A stretch of 64,000 bases of DNA from Arthrobacter sp. Leaf141 (GCF_001424565.1 NZ_LMOL01000045.1:183463-247462); one strand, 5' to 3'. Positions 16,261 through 25,436 are shown, counted from the first letter of the stretch. The notes: generated by a model from the sequence alone, not told the origin. A program made the numbers and translations.

Positions 16261-17187
16261 TCAGGAGCTGAGTGGAAGGTTGTCGATCAGCCGCACGGGG
16301 CCTACTTTGGCGGCGATCAGGGCCAGCGCCTCGCCGCTGAAGGGGGTTTCGCGGCAGTTCTCGGCCAACGGTTCGAGGGTGCGCGGGTCCACCACGTCGA
16401 AGTAATCAAGTTCCACAAGCGGCTGCGACGCGACCAGCGCCTGCGCCGAGCCGAGGTCCAGCGGTTCGCGGGCATTGGCGCGTTCCTGGAGCAGGCGCAG
16501 GGCCCGGGACAGGACCAGGGCAGCGTCCCGTTCCGCCGGGGAGAGGAACCGGTTGCGGCTGGAGAGTGCCAGCCCCTCCGCAGACCTGACGGTGGGCACA
16601 CCGACGATTTCCACGGGGAAGTTCAGGTCAGCCACCATACGCCGGACCAGGGCCAGCTGCTGGGCATCCTTCTGCCCGAAGTACGCGCGGTAGGCGGTCA
16701 GCGCTGCTCCAGCTGAGGGTGTGGGGGCGCCTGCGGCCAGCCCTGCCGCGGGGGTGCCGTAGTGCAGCAGTTTGGCCACCACGGTGAGGGCGCCGTCGAA
16801 GTGGCCGGGACGGGACGCGCCCTCCCATTTGTCGCCAAGCCGGCCTGAGGTCAGCCGGACCAGCGGTTCGCCGCCCGGGTAGACCTCGTCCACGGAGGGG
16901 GCGAACACGAGGTCCACACCTTCCGCTTCAAGGAGGGCCAGGTCCGCTTCCAGGGTGCGGGGATAACGGTCCAGGTCCGTGGCGTCCCCGAACTGCAGCG
17001 GATTCACGAAGATGGACGCCACCACCACGTCGTTGTTTTCGACGGCGGCCCGCGCCAGGGCCGCGTGTCCTTCGTGAAGGGCGCCCATGGTGGGCACCAG
17101 GGCCTGCGAAGCCCCGCTCCGGGCGGCCAAGAGGCGGGCGCTTGCGGCCTGCAGGCCGGTGACCGTTGTGACGAGTTCGATGGCCAT
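16261..17187 (-). CDS. panC: Pantoate--beta-alanine ligase
   Basis: 308 residues. It joins pantoate and beta-alanine with ATP to give pantothenate. Visible: the HIGH-type motif MGALHEGH at 34-41, SIFVNPLQFG, RPGHFDGALTVVAKL and the KMSKS-like region near LSSRNRFLSP. A 20-residue glycine/alanine-rich insert (about 143-164, after LLHYGTP) replaces the short loop of most homologues. The start lies two bases after the stop of the DUF2520 gene, so they are one operon. panB and panD are not in the window. Confidence 0.96.
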   Translation of the reverse strand: MAIELVTTVTGLQAASARLLAARSGASQALVPTMGALHEGHAALARAAVENNDVVVASIFVNPLQFGDATDLDRYPRTLEADLALLEAEGVDLVFAPSVDEVYPGGEPLVRLTSGRLGDKWEGASRPGHFDGALTVVAKLLHYGTPAAGLAAGAPTPSAGAALTAYRAYFGQKDAQQLALVRRMVADLNFPVEIVGVPTVRSAEGLALSSRNRFLSPAERDAALVLSRALRLLQERANAREPLDLGSAQALVASQPLVELDYFDVVDPRTLEPLAENCRETPFSGEALALIAAKVGPVRLIDNLPLSS

Positions 17188-17189
17188 GC

Positions 17190-18083
17190 TCAGTCTTCCG
17201 TGGTGTCGAGGGCCTGGCGGAGGCCGGCAGCCTGGTCCGGTGTCAGCAGTCCCCGCCGTTCCGCGCGCTGGGCCGTGGCGCCGGCCATGGCCGTGTAGGC
17301 GGCCAGCACGTCGCCGTGTGCCCCGGCGTCGAACTCCCGCAGCGCCTCCGCGTGTGCGCTGACTGTTCCCAGGTCCCCGCGCGCCACCGGGCCGGTAAGG
17401 GCTGATTCACCGGAGGCCAGCGCGTTTTCCAGCGTGGCGCGCAGCAGGGGGCCCAGCATGCGTTCGGGGAATTCGACGGCCACTTCGCGGAGCAGCTCGG
17501 AGGCCTGCGCCACCAGGGTGACCAGGTGGTTGGACCCGTGCGCCAGGGCAGCGTGGTACAGCGCCCTGTCCGCCTCGGCGATGGCCACCGGCTCGGCGCC
17601 CATCTCCACCACCAGTGCCTGCGCGATAGGAAGCATGGCCGCATCCGCGGTCACCCCGAAGGTGCAGTCCAGCAGCCGGGTCAGGTCCAGGCTCATTCCC
17701 GTGAACGTCATGGCCGGATGCAGGGCCAGCGGGATGGCACCGGCGGCCCGCACCGGACGCAGCACCCCCACACCGAACCGCCCGGAAGTGTGCGCCACAA
17801 GTTGCCCCGGCTGCCACGCGCCCAGCTTGGCCAGGCCGTCCACCAGGTCCGGCAGGGCATCGTCGGGCACCGCGAGCAGCACCAGTTCCGCGCGCTCCAC
17901 GATGTCCTGGACCTCAAGGACGGGCACGCCGGGCAGCAGGGCCTCGGCCCGGTCCCGGCTCGCCTCGGAGACGGCCGAAACGCCGATGACGGCGTGTCCG
18001 GCGCCGCGCAGGGCAGCGCCGAGGACCGCGCCGACTTTGCCTGCGCCGATGATTCCGACGCCCAGGCGTCCGGGCTTAGCCAT
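17190..18083 (-). CDS. Rossmann-fold DUF2520 oxidoreductase-like protein
   Basis: 297 residues. An N-terminal NAD(P)-binding Rossmann domain begins with GVGIIGAGKVGAVLGAAL near residue 8, with a VLLAVPDDALPDLV strand. The C-terminal DUF2520 helical domain starts near LHPAMTF. The layout is that of ketopantoate reductase and prephenate dehydrogenase-like enzymes. The gene overlaps the upstream PH-domain gene by eight bases and precedes panC by two. This position, shared with Rv3603c of M. tuberculosis, makes a ketopantoate reductase role attractive, but that is inference only. Confidence 0.85.
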   Translation of the reverse strand: MAKPGRLGVGIIGAGKVGAVLGAALRGAGHAVIGVSAVSEASRDRAEALLPGVPVLEVQDIVERAELVLLAVPDDALPDLVDGLAKLGAWQPGQLVAHTSGRFGVGVLRPVRAAGAIPLALHPAMTFTGMSLDLTRLLDCTFGVTADAAMLPIAQALVVEMGAEPVAIAEADRALYHAALAHGSNHLVTLVAQASELLREVAVEFPERMLGPLLRATLENALASGESALTGPVARGDLGTVSAHAEALREFDAGAHGDVLAAYTAMAGATAQRAERRGLLTPDQAAGLRQALDTTED

Positions 18084-19647
18084 GGGGGTGGCCTTCCTGT
18101 GGCGGGAGGGATGGGTGTTCCGGGCCGCTGTGGGCGGCCGCCGCAACACTGCTGCCCGGCGGCGCCACCTCCCGCAGCCATTGCTCGGTGGTTTGCCGTT
18201 TCCGGGCGAGCCGGGCACGTGCGGATTGATCGTTGAACAGGGTCCGGGCCTGCTCCAGTCCGGCTTGGTAGAGGCGCGGCGCCACTGGCCCTGCCGTGGT
18301 GTGGAGGACCAGGTCGGCCACGCCGAACCGGCGGGCCAGCGGCCCCTGGTGCAGCGCCATGGACTGGGTGCGCTGATGCGGGACCACAACAAGGGCCCGC
18401 CACCAGCGGCCGGAGCGGATCAGCAGCGCCGTGTCCGTGGCCGCATACGCGTTCCGCCGCCAGCCCAGTGGAGCCAGCAGCCGGGCCCCGCGGGGCGTGG
18501 TGACAAAGCCACCATCGGAATCCAGCCCCGCCAGCCCGGCGCCGAAAACCACGTCCGGCTCGCTGGTGCCCGGGTCGGGAAGCACCAGGGCCAGCATGGC
18601 CATGGCATCTGCCTTCTTGCCGACAGGCAGCAGCGTGGTCCGTGCGGAATTGCCGCCGGCGCCTTCCACTGCTCCGTAGCCGGCCACGTTGAGCTGGATC
18701 CGGTACCAGCCGAAGATCCGCCACAAGGGCGGCTGGCTGATTTTGAGGGCCTGGATGCGGCCGGGCGGGAGGGTCTGCGCCTGGGTGTCCAGCAACCCGT
18801 AGCGAAGCCTGATCCCGTCCGGGGAAATGGCCGCGGTGAAGTTGTAGCCCTTGTTGAACAGGCTCCAGTAACTGGCGGCCAGGCCCAGTGCCGCGGGAAT
18901 CAGGTAAAAGTAGAAGCCGCGGTTGTCGGTTACCGCGGAGAGGACCACCGCTCCCACGCCGCCCAGGAGCACAAAGAAACTCTGCTCGCTGAGCAACAGC
19001 GACCCGATCAGGCGCGGCGGCGCAACGGACAGGACCTGGTGTTCCGGCGCCTCGGGCGCCTCAGCGTCCGGGGTGTCCGGCCCGACGGTGACGCCTGCGG
19101 CGCGCGCCAGGATGGTGGCCCGCAGTTGGCGGGCCTGGTCCACCTTGAGGTACGCCAGGCGGACGGCGGACTCGCCGGCGTCGGCCACTTCGAACTTAAG
19201 CTCGGCGAGCCCGAAGATGCGTGCCAGCAGGGGCTGGACGATGTCGATGGCCTGCACCCGGTCCAGCCGGGCCTGCCGCTGCTGACGGAACACAAACCCG
19301 GAGTTGACCCGGACATACCCGCCGGACACCTGGTACTTGGTGAAGTACCAGGTAAGGACAAAACCGAGAACGGCGATGACCAGCACAATCCCGCCGCCGG
19401 CGATCAGCCACGGCGCGCGGGCGGCGAAGTTGCCCTCGAACATCGGCCGGCCCTGCAGGGTTCGTTCAAAAATGTCCCTGCCGAAGAAAAATGCGATGGC
19501 GGCCAGGGCCACCCAGCCGCGCACAAAAGGCGACGCCGGATGCACGCGCAGCCACGCGCCGTCGGCCGCTTCAACGGCGGGCCCGTCCAGCGGCGCCGGC
19601 CCGTCCAAGGAAGCCGCCCCGTCAAGGGCTGAAGGACGCTCCGTCAC
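18076..19647 (-). CDS. PH-domain (bPH2, YdbT-like) membrane protein
   Basis: 523 residues. After an N-terminal alanine/proline-rich leader there are two membrane helices (about 45-60 and 80-100), then a bPH2-type domain with YVRVNSGFVFRQQRQARLDRVQAIDIVQPLLARIFGLAELKFE. A second membrane pair near 230-270 is followed by two more such repeats (LDTQAQTLPPGRIQALKISQ and VPHQRTQSMALHQGPLARRFGVADL). YdbT family; function unknown, perhaps membrane or envelope homeostasis. It overlaps its neighbours on both sides (4 and 8 bases), so it is in the folate-pantothenate operon. Confidence 0.88.
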   Translation of the reverse strand: MTERPSALDGAASLDGPAPLDGPAVEAADGAWLRVHPASPFVRGWVALAAIAFFFGRDIFERTLQGRPMFEGNFAARAPWLIAGGGIVLVIAVLGFVLTWYFTKYQVSGGYVRVNSGFVFRQQRQARLDRVQAIDIVQPLLARIFGLAELKFEVADAGESAVRLAYLKVDQARQLRATILARAAGVTVGPDTPDAEAPEAPEHQVLSVAPPRLIGSLLLSEQSFFVLLGGVGAVVLSAVTDNRGFYFYLIPAALGLAASYWSLFNKGYNFTAAISPDGIRLRYGLLDTQAQTLPPGRIQALKISQPPLWRIFGWYRIQLNVAGYGAVEGAGGNSARTTLLPVGKKADAMAMLALVLPDPGTSEPDVVFGAGLAGLDSDGGFVTTPRGARLLAPLGWRRNAYAATDTALLIRSGRWWRALVVVPHQRTQSMALHQGPLARRFGVADLVLHTTAGPVAPRLYQAGLEQARTLFNDQSARARLARKRQTTEQWLREVAPPGSSVAAAAHSGPEHPSLPPQEGHPHG

Positions 19648-20156
19648 AGCCCGGCCAGCCTTGCTTCGCCGCGCGCCGTCAACTGCTCACGGAGCCGTGC
19701 CCCCTCCGCTGCAGGAAGGCCCGGGATGTGGGCGTTGGTGCCGGGCGATGCGGTGTGCAGCTTCAGGGTGCACAGGCCAAGCCCGCGCTCCACCGGCCCC
19801 ACGCCGATGTCGACGTATTGCATACGGCCATACGGCACGGCCATGGTCCGCTGGAAAAAGATGCCGGTCCGGACCAGGAGGTCATCATCCCGTTCGGCGT
19901 AGCCGATGGCGCGGACCTGCCGCGGAATGAGGACCAGCCGCCACAGGGCGGCCACCAGGAGCACCGCCGGAACAGTGATGGCCAGCCACAGCGGCGGCCA
20001 CCGCCACCAGCCCAGGAGGACAAAGACCAGGGGCAGGCAGAAGACGAGGATGCTCAGCAGGTTGGCCAGCGCCCACTGCACCAGCCTGACGGTGACGTAC
20101 TTCGGTGACACACGGACCCAGGTTATCCCTGGTGGATCAATCGCCTCTGTACGCAT
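19644..20156 (-). CDS. PH-domain (bPH2, YdbS-like) membrane protein
   Basis: 170 residues from the ATG at 20156, which has GGGGGAAGG upstream. Two membrane helices (about 30-75) and one bPH2 domain (DDDLLVRTGIFFQRTMAVPYGRMQYVDIGVGPVERGLGLCTLKLHT). YdbS and YdbT proteins usually occur as neighbours and probably work together. The 3' end overlaps the next PH gene by four bases and the 5' end overlaps the DUF3180 gene by 20 bases. A longer upstream frame exists but would run deep into DUF3180 and is not needed. Confidence 0.87.
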   Translation of the reverse strand: MRTEAIDPPGITWVRVSPKYVTVRLVQWALANLLSILVFCLPLVFVLLGWWRWPPLWLAITVPAVLLVAALWRLVLIPRQVRAIGYAERDDDLLVRTGIFFQRTMAVPYGRMQYVDIGVGPVERGLGLCTLKLHTASPGTNAHIPGLPAAEGARLREQLTARGEARLAGL

Positions 20157-20670
20157 ATTCGCCTTCCCCCGTGGCTTCTCCGCGGACTGCCCGGCCGGGC
20201 TTTCCGTCAATGTTCTTGGTGTCGGTGTCTTCGGGCGGGATCCTGCAGAACCGCTCCACGAGCAGGCCCACAACGATCATCACCAGGCCGCCGCCGGCCA
20301 TGGCCAGGGCCAGCCAGGTGATGCCCTGGTTGCTCCGCAGCGTCCAGATCCGCAACTGGTCCAGGAAAATGCCAACATGCCAGCCCAGCAGCACGGTGCC
20401 GGCGTAGGCGCAGGCCTGGGCGAGGACCAGGGTCCTGGCGGCCAGGAGCGGGTCCAGCACAGTCTTTTTGATGGTGCTGTTGCGCCAGCGGAGCACCCGG
20501 ATGCCCAGGACCAGGGTGATCACCACAATGACCCCCATGGTGGCCAGCGCTGTGGCGGGAAGGACGGGGGTGGCCATACTGTAGCGGCCGGTCACCACCG
20601 TGGCGGACCAGCCGGCCACCGCCAGGATCACCACAATGAGCAGCAGGCGGACGGGGCTCAGGGGTTTCAT
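20137..20670 (-). CDS. DUF3180 membrane protein
   Basis: 177 residues with four membrane helices (about 8-28, 37-57, 84-104, 115-138) and a polar C-terminus (EDTDTKNIDGKPGR). DUF3180 proteins are actinobacterial membrane proteins of unknown function that almost always follow folK; Rv3605c is the mycobacterial counterpart. It overlaps folK by four bases and the YdbS-like gene by 20, so expression is tied to folate genes. No catalytic residues are evident. Confidence 0.88.
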   Translation of the reverse strand: MKPLSPVRLLLIVVILAVAGWSATVVTGRYSMATPVLPATALATMGVIVVITLVLGIRVLRWRNSTIKKTVLDPLLAARTLVLAQACAYAGTVLLGWHVGIFLDQLRIWTLRSNQGITWLALAMAGGGLVMIVVGLLVERFCRIPPEDTDTKNIDGKPGRAVRGEATGEGEYAYRGD

Positions 20671-21212
20671 CGTTCCTCCACCGCACCAGCCGTGGGCAGG
20701 CCGTCGAAGTCGCCGAACCCGTCGAACGGGACCAGGTCGCCGAAGTCGGCGGCCCGGGCGGCCAGGGTGCTGACGCGCTCACCGTTCAGCATGGCGGCGG
20801 GTTCAATGGTGGACCAGGGGTAGAGCACAAAGGCGCGCAGCGCCGCCCGCGGATGCGGCAGGGTCAGGACCGGGTCATCGCTGGAGAGCTCGCCGTAGGT
20901 AATGATGTCCACGTCGAGGGTGCGCGGCCCCCACCGGACCTCCCGGACGCGGTGGTGCTTGTTCTCCACCGCCTGGCAATGGGCCAGCAGTTCCAGGGGG
21001 CTCAGGCTGGTTTCGACGGTGATGACCATGTTCAGGAAATCGGGCTGGTTCGCGGGTCCGCCCACGGCTTTGGTCTGGACCGCGGAGGAGACCGCCAGGA
21101 GCCGGACCTCAGGCGGGTCCACCAGGTCTGCCACCGCGCCGGAAAGGGTGTCGTTGCGTTCGCCCAGGTTGCTGCCCAGGGCGAGCACTGCCTTGGCGTA
21201 GCCGGCGGTCAT
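20667..21212 (-). CDS. folK: 2-amino-4-hydroxy-6-hydroxymethyldihydropteridine pyrophosphokinase
   Basis: 181 residues. It transfers pyrophosphate from ATP to hydroxymethyl-dihydropterin, the step before dihydropteroate synthase. Visible: AVLALGSNLGER at the N-terminus, NMVITVET, and the signature WGPRTLDVDIITYG with the metal-binding Asp pair, then LPHPRAALRAFVLYPW. The tail (about 150-181) is an acidic extension. It overlaps folB and DUF3180 by four bases each. Confidence 0.96.
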   Translation of the reverse strand: MTAGYAKAVLALGSNLGERNDTLSGAVADLVDPPEVRLLAVSSAVQTKAVGGPANQPDFLNMVITVETSLSPLELLAHCQAVENKHHRVREVRWGPRTLDVDIITYGELSSDDPVLTLPHPRAALRAFVLYPWSTIEPAAMLNGERVSTLAARAADFGDLVPFDGFGDFDGLPTAGAVEER

Positions 21213-21586
21213 GCCGGCACCCCTGCGGCGGGCCGTTCGCGGTGGACGGCGACCGTGACATCGCCGAACGGCACCTCGATGGGCGCCTGGGGTTTGTGGA
21301 CGGTGATGTCCACCGCCTGCAGCGGGAATTCCGCCAGCAGGCTGTCCGCGATGCGCACGGCCAGGGCTTCGATGAGGTTCAGCGGCTCGCCGGTGATGTG
21401 GTCGGTGATCCGCTGCGCCACTTCCCCGTAATGCGCGGTGTCGCTGACGTCGTCGGACGCGGCGGCGGGACCGAAGTCCAGGTACAGCACGGCATCCACC
21501 ACAAAGGGCTGGCCGTCGCGGCGTTCGAAGTCGAAGACGCCGTGATGGCCGACGGCGGTCACTCCGGTCAGCGTAATCCTGTCCAT
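21209..21586 (-). CDS. folB: Dihydroneopterin aldolase
   Basis: 125 residues from the ATG at 21586, normal for FolB. It cleaves dihydroneopterin to hydroxymethyl-dihydropterin and glycolaldehyde. Visible: ITLTGVTAVGHHGVFDFERRDGQPF, with the conserved His-Gly-Val, VSDTAHYGEVA, and HKPQAPIEVPFGDVTV near the end with the catalytic Lys. It starts seven bases after the folP stop and overlaps folK by four bases. Confidence 0.96.
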   Translation of the reverse strand: MDRITLTGVTAVGHHGVFDFERRDGQPFVVDAVLYLDFGPAAASDDVSDTAHYGEVAQRITDHITGEPLNLIEALAVRIADSLLAEFPLQAVDITVHKPQAPIEVPFGDVTVAVHRERPAAGVPA

Positions 21587-21593
21587 GGCGCGC

Positions 21594-22514
21594 CTACCGG
21601 GAGGGTCGTGGCGGGGCCATGCGTGCAGCGGCCTTGACGGCGTCAAGGCTGGGACCGACGTTGTGCACGCGGACCGCCCAGGCGCCGCGGAAAGCGCTGA
21701 CGGCGGTGATGGCGGCGGTGGCGGCGTCGCGTTCCTCCGGTGCGGCAGCCTTGCCGGCCACGGTAAGGAGGGTGCCGAGGAACCGTTTGCGGGAGGCGCC
21801 CACCAGGACCCGGTGGCCCAGGCCGTCCAGGCGGTCCAGCTGCTGGAGCAGCTCCCAGTTCTGCGCATCGTTTTTGGCGAAGCCCAATCCCGGGTCCACG
21901 ATGATCTGGTCCGCTGCCACGCCCGCGGCCAGGAGCTTGTCCCGGACACCGGCCAGTTCCGCGGCCACTTCCCCGGCGACGTCGGTGTATTCGGCCAGCG
22001 AATCCATGGTGCGGGCATCGCCGCGGCGGTGCGTGAGGATGTAGGGAACTTTGGTGGCCGCTACCAGCTCGGCCATCTCCGGTTCCATGGTCAAGCCGGA
22101 AACGTCGTTGATGATGGCCGCGCCGGCCTTGACCGCAGCCGCGGCCGTGGCAGTGCGCACAGTGTCGATGCTGACCAGCGCGCCGGCCTTCACCAGCGCT
22201 TCGATAACGGGAAGCACACGGCGCTGTTCCTCGTCGGGGCTGACTTCCTCGGCGCCGGGCCGGGTGGATTCGCCGCCCACGTCGATGATGTCCGCTCCCG
22301 CGTAGAACATCCGCAGCCCGGCGGCGATGGCAGTGTCCGCCGTAGGGTGCTTGCCGCCGTCGCTGAAGGAGTCCGGGGTGACGTTGAGGATCCCCATGAC
22401 CAGGGTGCGGCCGGTTGGCAGGTCATCGAAGCGGGCTGCCGGGCGGGGTTTGCGCAGGACGGGCAGCGGGGAGGTAGCGGGCCCGGTGCCCGGGTTTGCG
22501 GCGAGTGAATCCAT
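21594..22514 (-). CDS. folP: Dihydropteroate synthase
   Basis: 306 residues. It condenses p-aminobenzoate with hydroxymethyl-dihydropterin pyrophosphate and is the sulfonamide target. Visible: MGILNVTPDSFSDGG (about 40-54), the DVGGESTRPGAEEV pterin loop, INDVSGL, DPGLGFAKN and the GASRKRFLG signature. The first 35 residues are a variable extension. Ten bases separate it from folE, in the same operon. Confidence 0.96.
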   Translation of the reverse strand: MDSLAANPGTGPATSPLPVLRKPRPAARFDDLPTGRTLVMGILNVTPDSFSDGGKHPTADTAIAAGLRMFYAGADIIDVGGESTRPGAEEVSPDEEQRRVLPVIEALVKAGALVSIDTVRTATAAAAVKAGAAIINDVSGLTMEPEMAELVAATKVPYILTHRRGDARTMDSLAEYTDVAGEVAAELAGVRDKLLAAGVAADQIIVDPGLGFAKNDAQNWELLQQLDRLDGLGHRVLVGASRKRFLGTLLTVAGKAAAPEERDAATAAITAVSAFRGAWAVRVHNVGPSLDAVKAAARMAPPRPSR

Positions 22515-22524
22515 GGTTTGTTGG

Positions 22525-23157
22525 TTACCTTCCGAGGATGAGGCTCATGGCTTCGGCACGGGTAGCCGGGTCATGAAGCTGCCCGCGGACCGCACTGGTG
22601 ACGGTCTTCGCTCCGGGCTTGCGGATACCGCGCATCGACATGCACATGTGTTCGCATTCAATAACGACGATCGCGCCACGGGGTTTGAGGTGGCTGACCA
22701 GCGCTTCGACGATCTGGGTGGTGAGCCGCTCCTGGACCTGGGGGCGGCGGGCGTAGATGTCCACCAGCCGGGCCAGCTTGCTGAGCCCCGTCACTTTCCC
22801 TTCGTGCGACGGAATGTAGCCCACGTGGGCAACGCCGTGGAACGGCACAAGGTGGTGCTCGCAGGTGGAGTAGAAGGGGATGTCCTTGACGAGGACGAGT
22901 TCCTCGTGGTCCAGGTCGAAAGTGGTGGACAGGACGTCGGCGGGGTCGTGGTGCAGGCCCGCGAACATCTCCGCGTAGGCCTTGGCCACCCGCTTGGGGG
23001 TGTCCAGGAGGCCGCCGCGGCCCGGATCCTCGCCGATGGCCAGCAGGATTTCGCGGACGGCCGCTTCGATCCTGGGGCGGTCAACCGCAGGGTGGGACCC
23101 GCCCTCCGCCTGGTATCCGGCGGAGGGGGGCACGTCGTCGTCGTCGAAGAAAGTCAC
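22525..23157 (-). CDS. folE: GTP cyclohydrolase I
   Basis: 210 residues. It converts GTP to dihydroneopterin triphosphate, the first folate step. Zinc ligands are visible: Cys99 and His102 in the CEHHLVP motif and Cys172 in ECEHMCMSMRG. The N-terminal 25 residues are an acidic, variable leader (FFDDDDVPPSAG). The gene starts nine bases after the ftsH stop, so it is transcribed with ftsH. Confidence 0.96.
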   Translation of the reverse strand: MTFFDDDDVPPSAGYQAEGGSHPAVDRPRIEAAVREILLAIGEDPGRGGLLDTPKRVAKAYAEMFAGLHHDPADVLSTTFDLDHEELVLVKDIPFYSTCEHHLVPFHGVAHVGYIPSHEGKVTGLSKLARLVDIYARRPQVQERLTTQIVEALVSHLKPRGAIVVIECEHMCMSMRGIRKPGAKTVTSAVRGQLHDPATRAEAMSLILGR

Positions 23158-23166
23158 AGGGAAAGC

Positions 23167-25230
23167 TTAGCCGCGAAGGGTGTCCGGCCCCGAGCCGGTG
23201 ACGCCGCCCTGGAACGGTGCGTCGTTGCTGACGCCCTGCGGGTGCGGGGGCTGGGCGTCCAGCGGTTCATCCAGGCGGGCCTGGGTGGCTTCCTCCTGGG
23301 CTTCGCGCTCAGCCTTTTCGCGGCGGCTTTCCACGGGACCCGCCGCCTGCACGGGGCGGGTGTCCTTGGACAGCCAGACCTGGCGGAAATCGCTCTTGCG
23401 GACATCCGTGAAGATCTCCGCCACTTCCGCCTGGTTCAGGGTTTCGCGTTCCAGCAGTTCCACGGCGAGCCGGTCCAGGACATCGCGGTTCTCGATCAGG
23501 ATGGCGTAGGCCTCGTCGTGGGCCTGGTCGATCAACCGGCGCACTTCCTCATCCACCACAAACGCAACCTGGTCGGAGTAGCCGCGGTCACTGCCGCTGT
23601 CGCGGCCCATAAACGGTTCGCCGGCACCCTGGCCCAGCTTGACGGCGCCGATCCGCTCGCTCATGCCGTATTCGGTGACCATCTTGCGGGCCGTGGAGGT
23701 GGCCTTCTCGATGTCGTTGGACGCACCCGTGGAGGGGTCGTGGAAGACGATTTCCTCGGCGACGCGGCCGCCCATGGCGTAGGCCATCTGGTCCAGGAGT
23801 TCGTTGCGGGTTACGGAGTATTTGTCGTTGTCCGGGACCACCATGGTGTAGCCGAGGGCGCGGCCGCGGGGCAGGATGGTGATCTTGGTGACCGGCGCGG
23901 AGTTGCGGAGGGCACCTGCCACCAGGGCGTGGCCGCCTTCGTGGTACGCGGTGATTTTGCGCTCGTGTTCCTTCATGACGCGGCTGCGCTTCTGCGGGCC
24001 GGCCATCACGCGGTCAATTGCCTCGTCCAGGGCGCGGTCATCGATGAGGTTCGCGTTGGAGCGGGCGGTCAGCAGCGCGGCTTCGTTCAGGACGTTGGCC
24101 AAGTCCGCACCGGTGTAGCCGGGCGTCTTCTTGGCAACACCCTTGAGGTCAACGCCCGGCGCCATGGGCTTGCCCTTGGCGTGGACCTGGAGGATCTGGT
24201 CGCGGCCGATCAGGTCCGGCGCTTCCACCGAGATCTGCCGGTCAAAGCGGCCCGGGCGCAGCAGCGCGGGGTCCAGCACGTCCGGCCGGTTGGTGGCGGC
24301 GATGAGGATCACGTTGGTCTTGACGTCGAAGCCGTCCATTTCAACCAGGAGCTGGTTGAGGGTCTGCTCGCGTTCGTCGTTGCCGCCGCCGATGCCGGCG
24401 CCGCGGTGCCGGCCCACAGCGTCGATTTCGTCAACAAAGATGATGGCCGGGGAATTGGCCTTGGCCTGTTCGAAGAGGTCACGGACACGGGAAGCACCCA
24501 CACCTACAAACATTTCCACAAAGTCGGAGCCGGAGATGGAGAAGAACGGGACGCCGGCCTCGCCGGCCACGGCGCGGGCCAGGAGCGTTTTACCGGTACC
24601 GGGAGGGCCGTAGAGCAGCACACCCTTGGGGATCTTGGCGCCCACGGCCTGGAACTTGGCGGGTTCCTGGAGGAACTCCTTGATCTCCTGCAGTTCCTCC
24701 ACGGCTTCATCGGCGCCGGCAACATCGGCGAAGGTCACCTGCGGCATGTCCTTGCTGACCATTTTGGCCTTGGACTTGCCGAACTGCATGATCTTGGAGC
24801 CGCCACCCTGCATCCGGGTCATCAGGAACCAGAACAGCGCACCCAGCAGGATCACCGGGATCAGCAGCGACAGCAGGCCGGAGAACCAGTTGCTTTCCAC
24901 CGGCTGGTCCGTGTAGCCCTGGGCGGGCTTGGCGTCGGTGACGGCCTTGACCACGTCCGCGGCGCGGGCATCCACAAAGAAGAACTGGACGCTCTTGCCC
25001 TTGTCCTGCCCGTCCACCTGGTAGTTGTCCTTCAGGGTCAGGTCCACCCGGTTTTCACCGTCGAAGATCTTTGCCTGCTCCACCTTGTCGCCGGTGAGCA
25101 GTTCCAGGCCCTTGTCCGTGTCGATCCGTGCCGCACCGCCGGGAGCAAGCGTTGCAAAAGCCACAAGGAGCAGGCCGACCACAACGATGATCCAGATGCC
25201 CGGGCCCTTGAAGAAGTTCTTAGCTTTCAT
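23167..25230 (-). CDS. ftsH: ATP-dependent zinc metalloprotease FtsH
   Basis: 687 residues. N-terminal membrane anchor (about 11-30), extracytoplasmic domain, second membrane helix (about 116-137), AAA domain with Walker A GPPGTGKT at 208-215, Walker B IIFVDEID at 263-270 and the second region of homology near 315-331, then the protease domain with the zinc motif HEGGH at 430-434. It degrades membrane and regulatory proteins. The C-terminal 60 residues are disordered and proline-rich. It heads the minus-strand run ftsH-folE-folP-folB-folK. Confidence 0.97.
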   Translation of the reverse strand: MKAKNFFKGPGIWIIVVVGLLLVAFATLAPGGAARIDTDKGLELLTGDKVEQAKIFDGENRVDLTLKDNYQVDGQDKGKSVQFFFVDARAADVVKAVTDAKPAQGYTDQPVESNWFSGLLSLLIPVILLGALFWFLMTRMQGGGSKIMQFGKSKAKMVSKDMPQVTFADVAGADEAVEELQEIKEFLQEPAKFQAVGAKIPKGVLLYGPPGTGKTLLARAVAGEAGVPFFSISGSDFVEMFVGVGASRVRDLFEQAKANSPAIIFVDEIDAVGRHRGAGIGGGNDEREQTLNQLLVEMDGFDVKTNVILIAATNRPDVLDPALLRPGRFDRQISVEAPDLIGRDQILQVHAKGKPMAPGVDLKGVAKKTPGYTGADLANVLNEAALLTARSNANLIDDRALDEAIDRVMAGPQKRSRVMKEHERKITAYHEGGHALVAGALRNSAPVTKITILPRGRALGYTMVVPDNDKYSVTRNELLDQMAYAMGGRVAEEIVFHDPSTGASNDIEKATSTARKMVTEYGMSERIGAVKLGQGAGEPFMGRDSGSDRGYSDQVAFVVDEEVRRLIDQAHDEAYAILIENRDVLDRLAVELLERETLNQAEVAEIFTDVRKSDFRQVWLSKDTRPVQAAGPVESRREKAEREAQEEATQARLDEPLDAQPPHPQGVSNDAPFQGGVTGSGPDTLRG

Positions 25231-25383
25231 CTGTTCGGGGGCTGGCCCCGTCCCTTCCGGTAGTGCTGCACGGCGTGTGTTTCGCGCGTGATGGTGCTGC
25301 GTCAGCTTCTAGCTATACACCGTCCGGAGTAAATCACGCTCGGTGGAAACCAAAAGTTCCCTGTGGGCGTAGCGGCTTAACGC

Positions 25384-25411
25384 ACGACGGCGGCCCGGAG
25401 GCCGCCGTCGT
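25384..25411 (-). terminator. Terminator between hpt and ftsH
   Basis: ACGACGGCGGCC and its exact reverse complement form a 12-bp stem around a CGGA loop, 26 bases past the hpt stop. It should separate the hpt transcript from ftsH. The remaining 150 bases up to the ftsH start must hold the ftsH promoter; I see no certain -35/-10. Confidence 0.8.
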
Positions 25412-25436
25412 CAGCGCGCTTTAAGTCCCCTGCGCC

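Noticed and set aside
22327..25263. A 978-codon open frame on the plus strand opposite folP, folE and ftsH
   Set aside because: It is the antisense shadow of three strongly conserved genes; high GC keeps stop codons rare. It has no recognisable domain.
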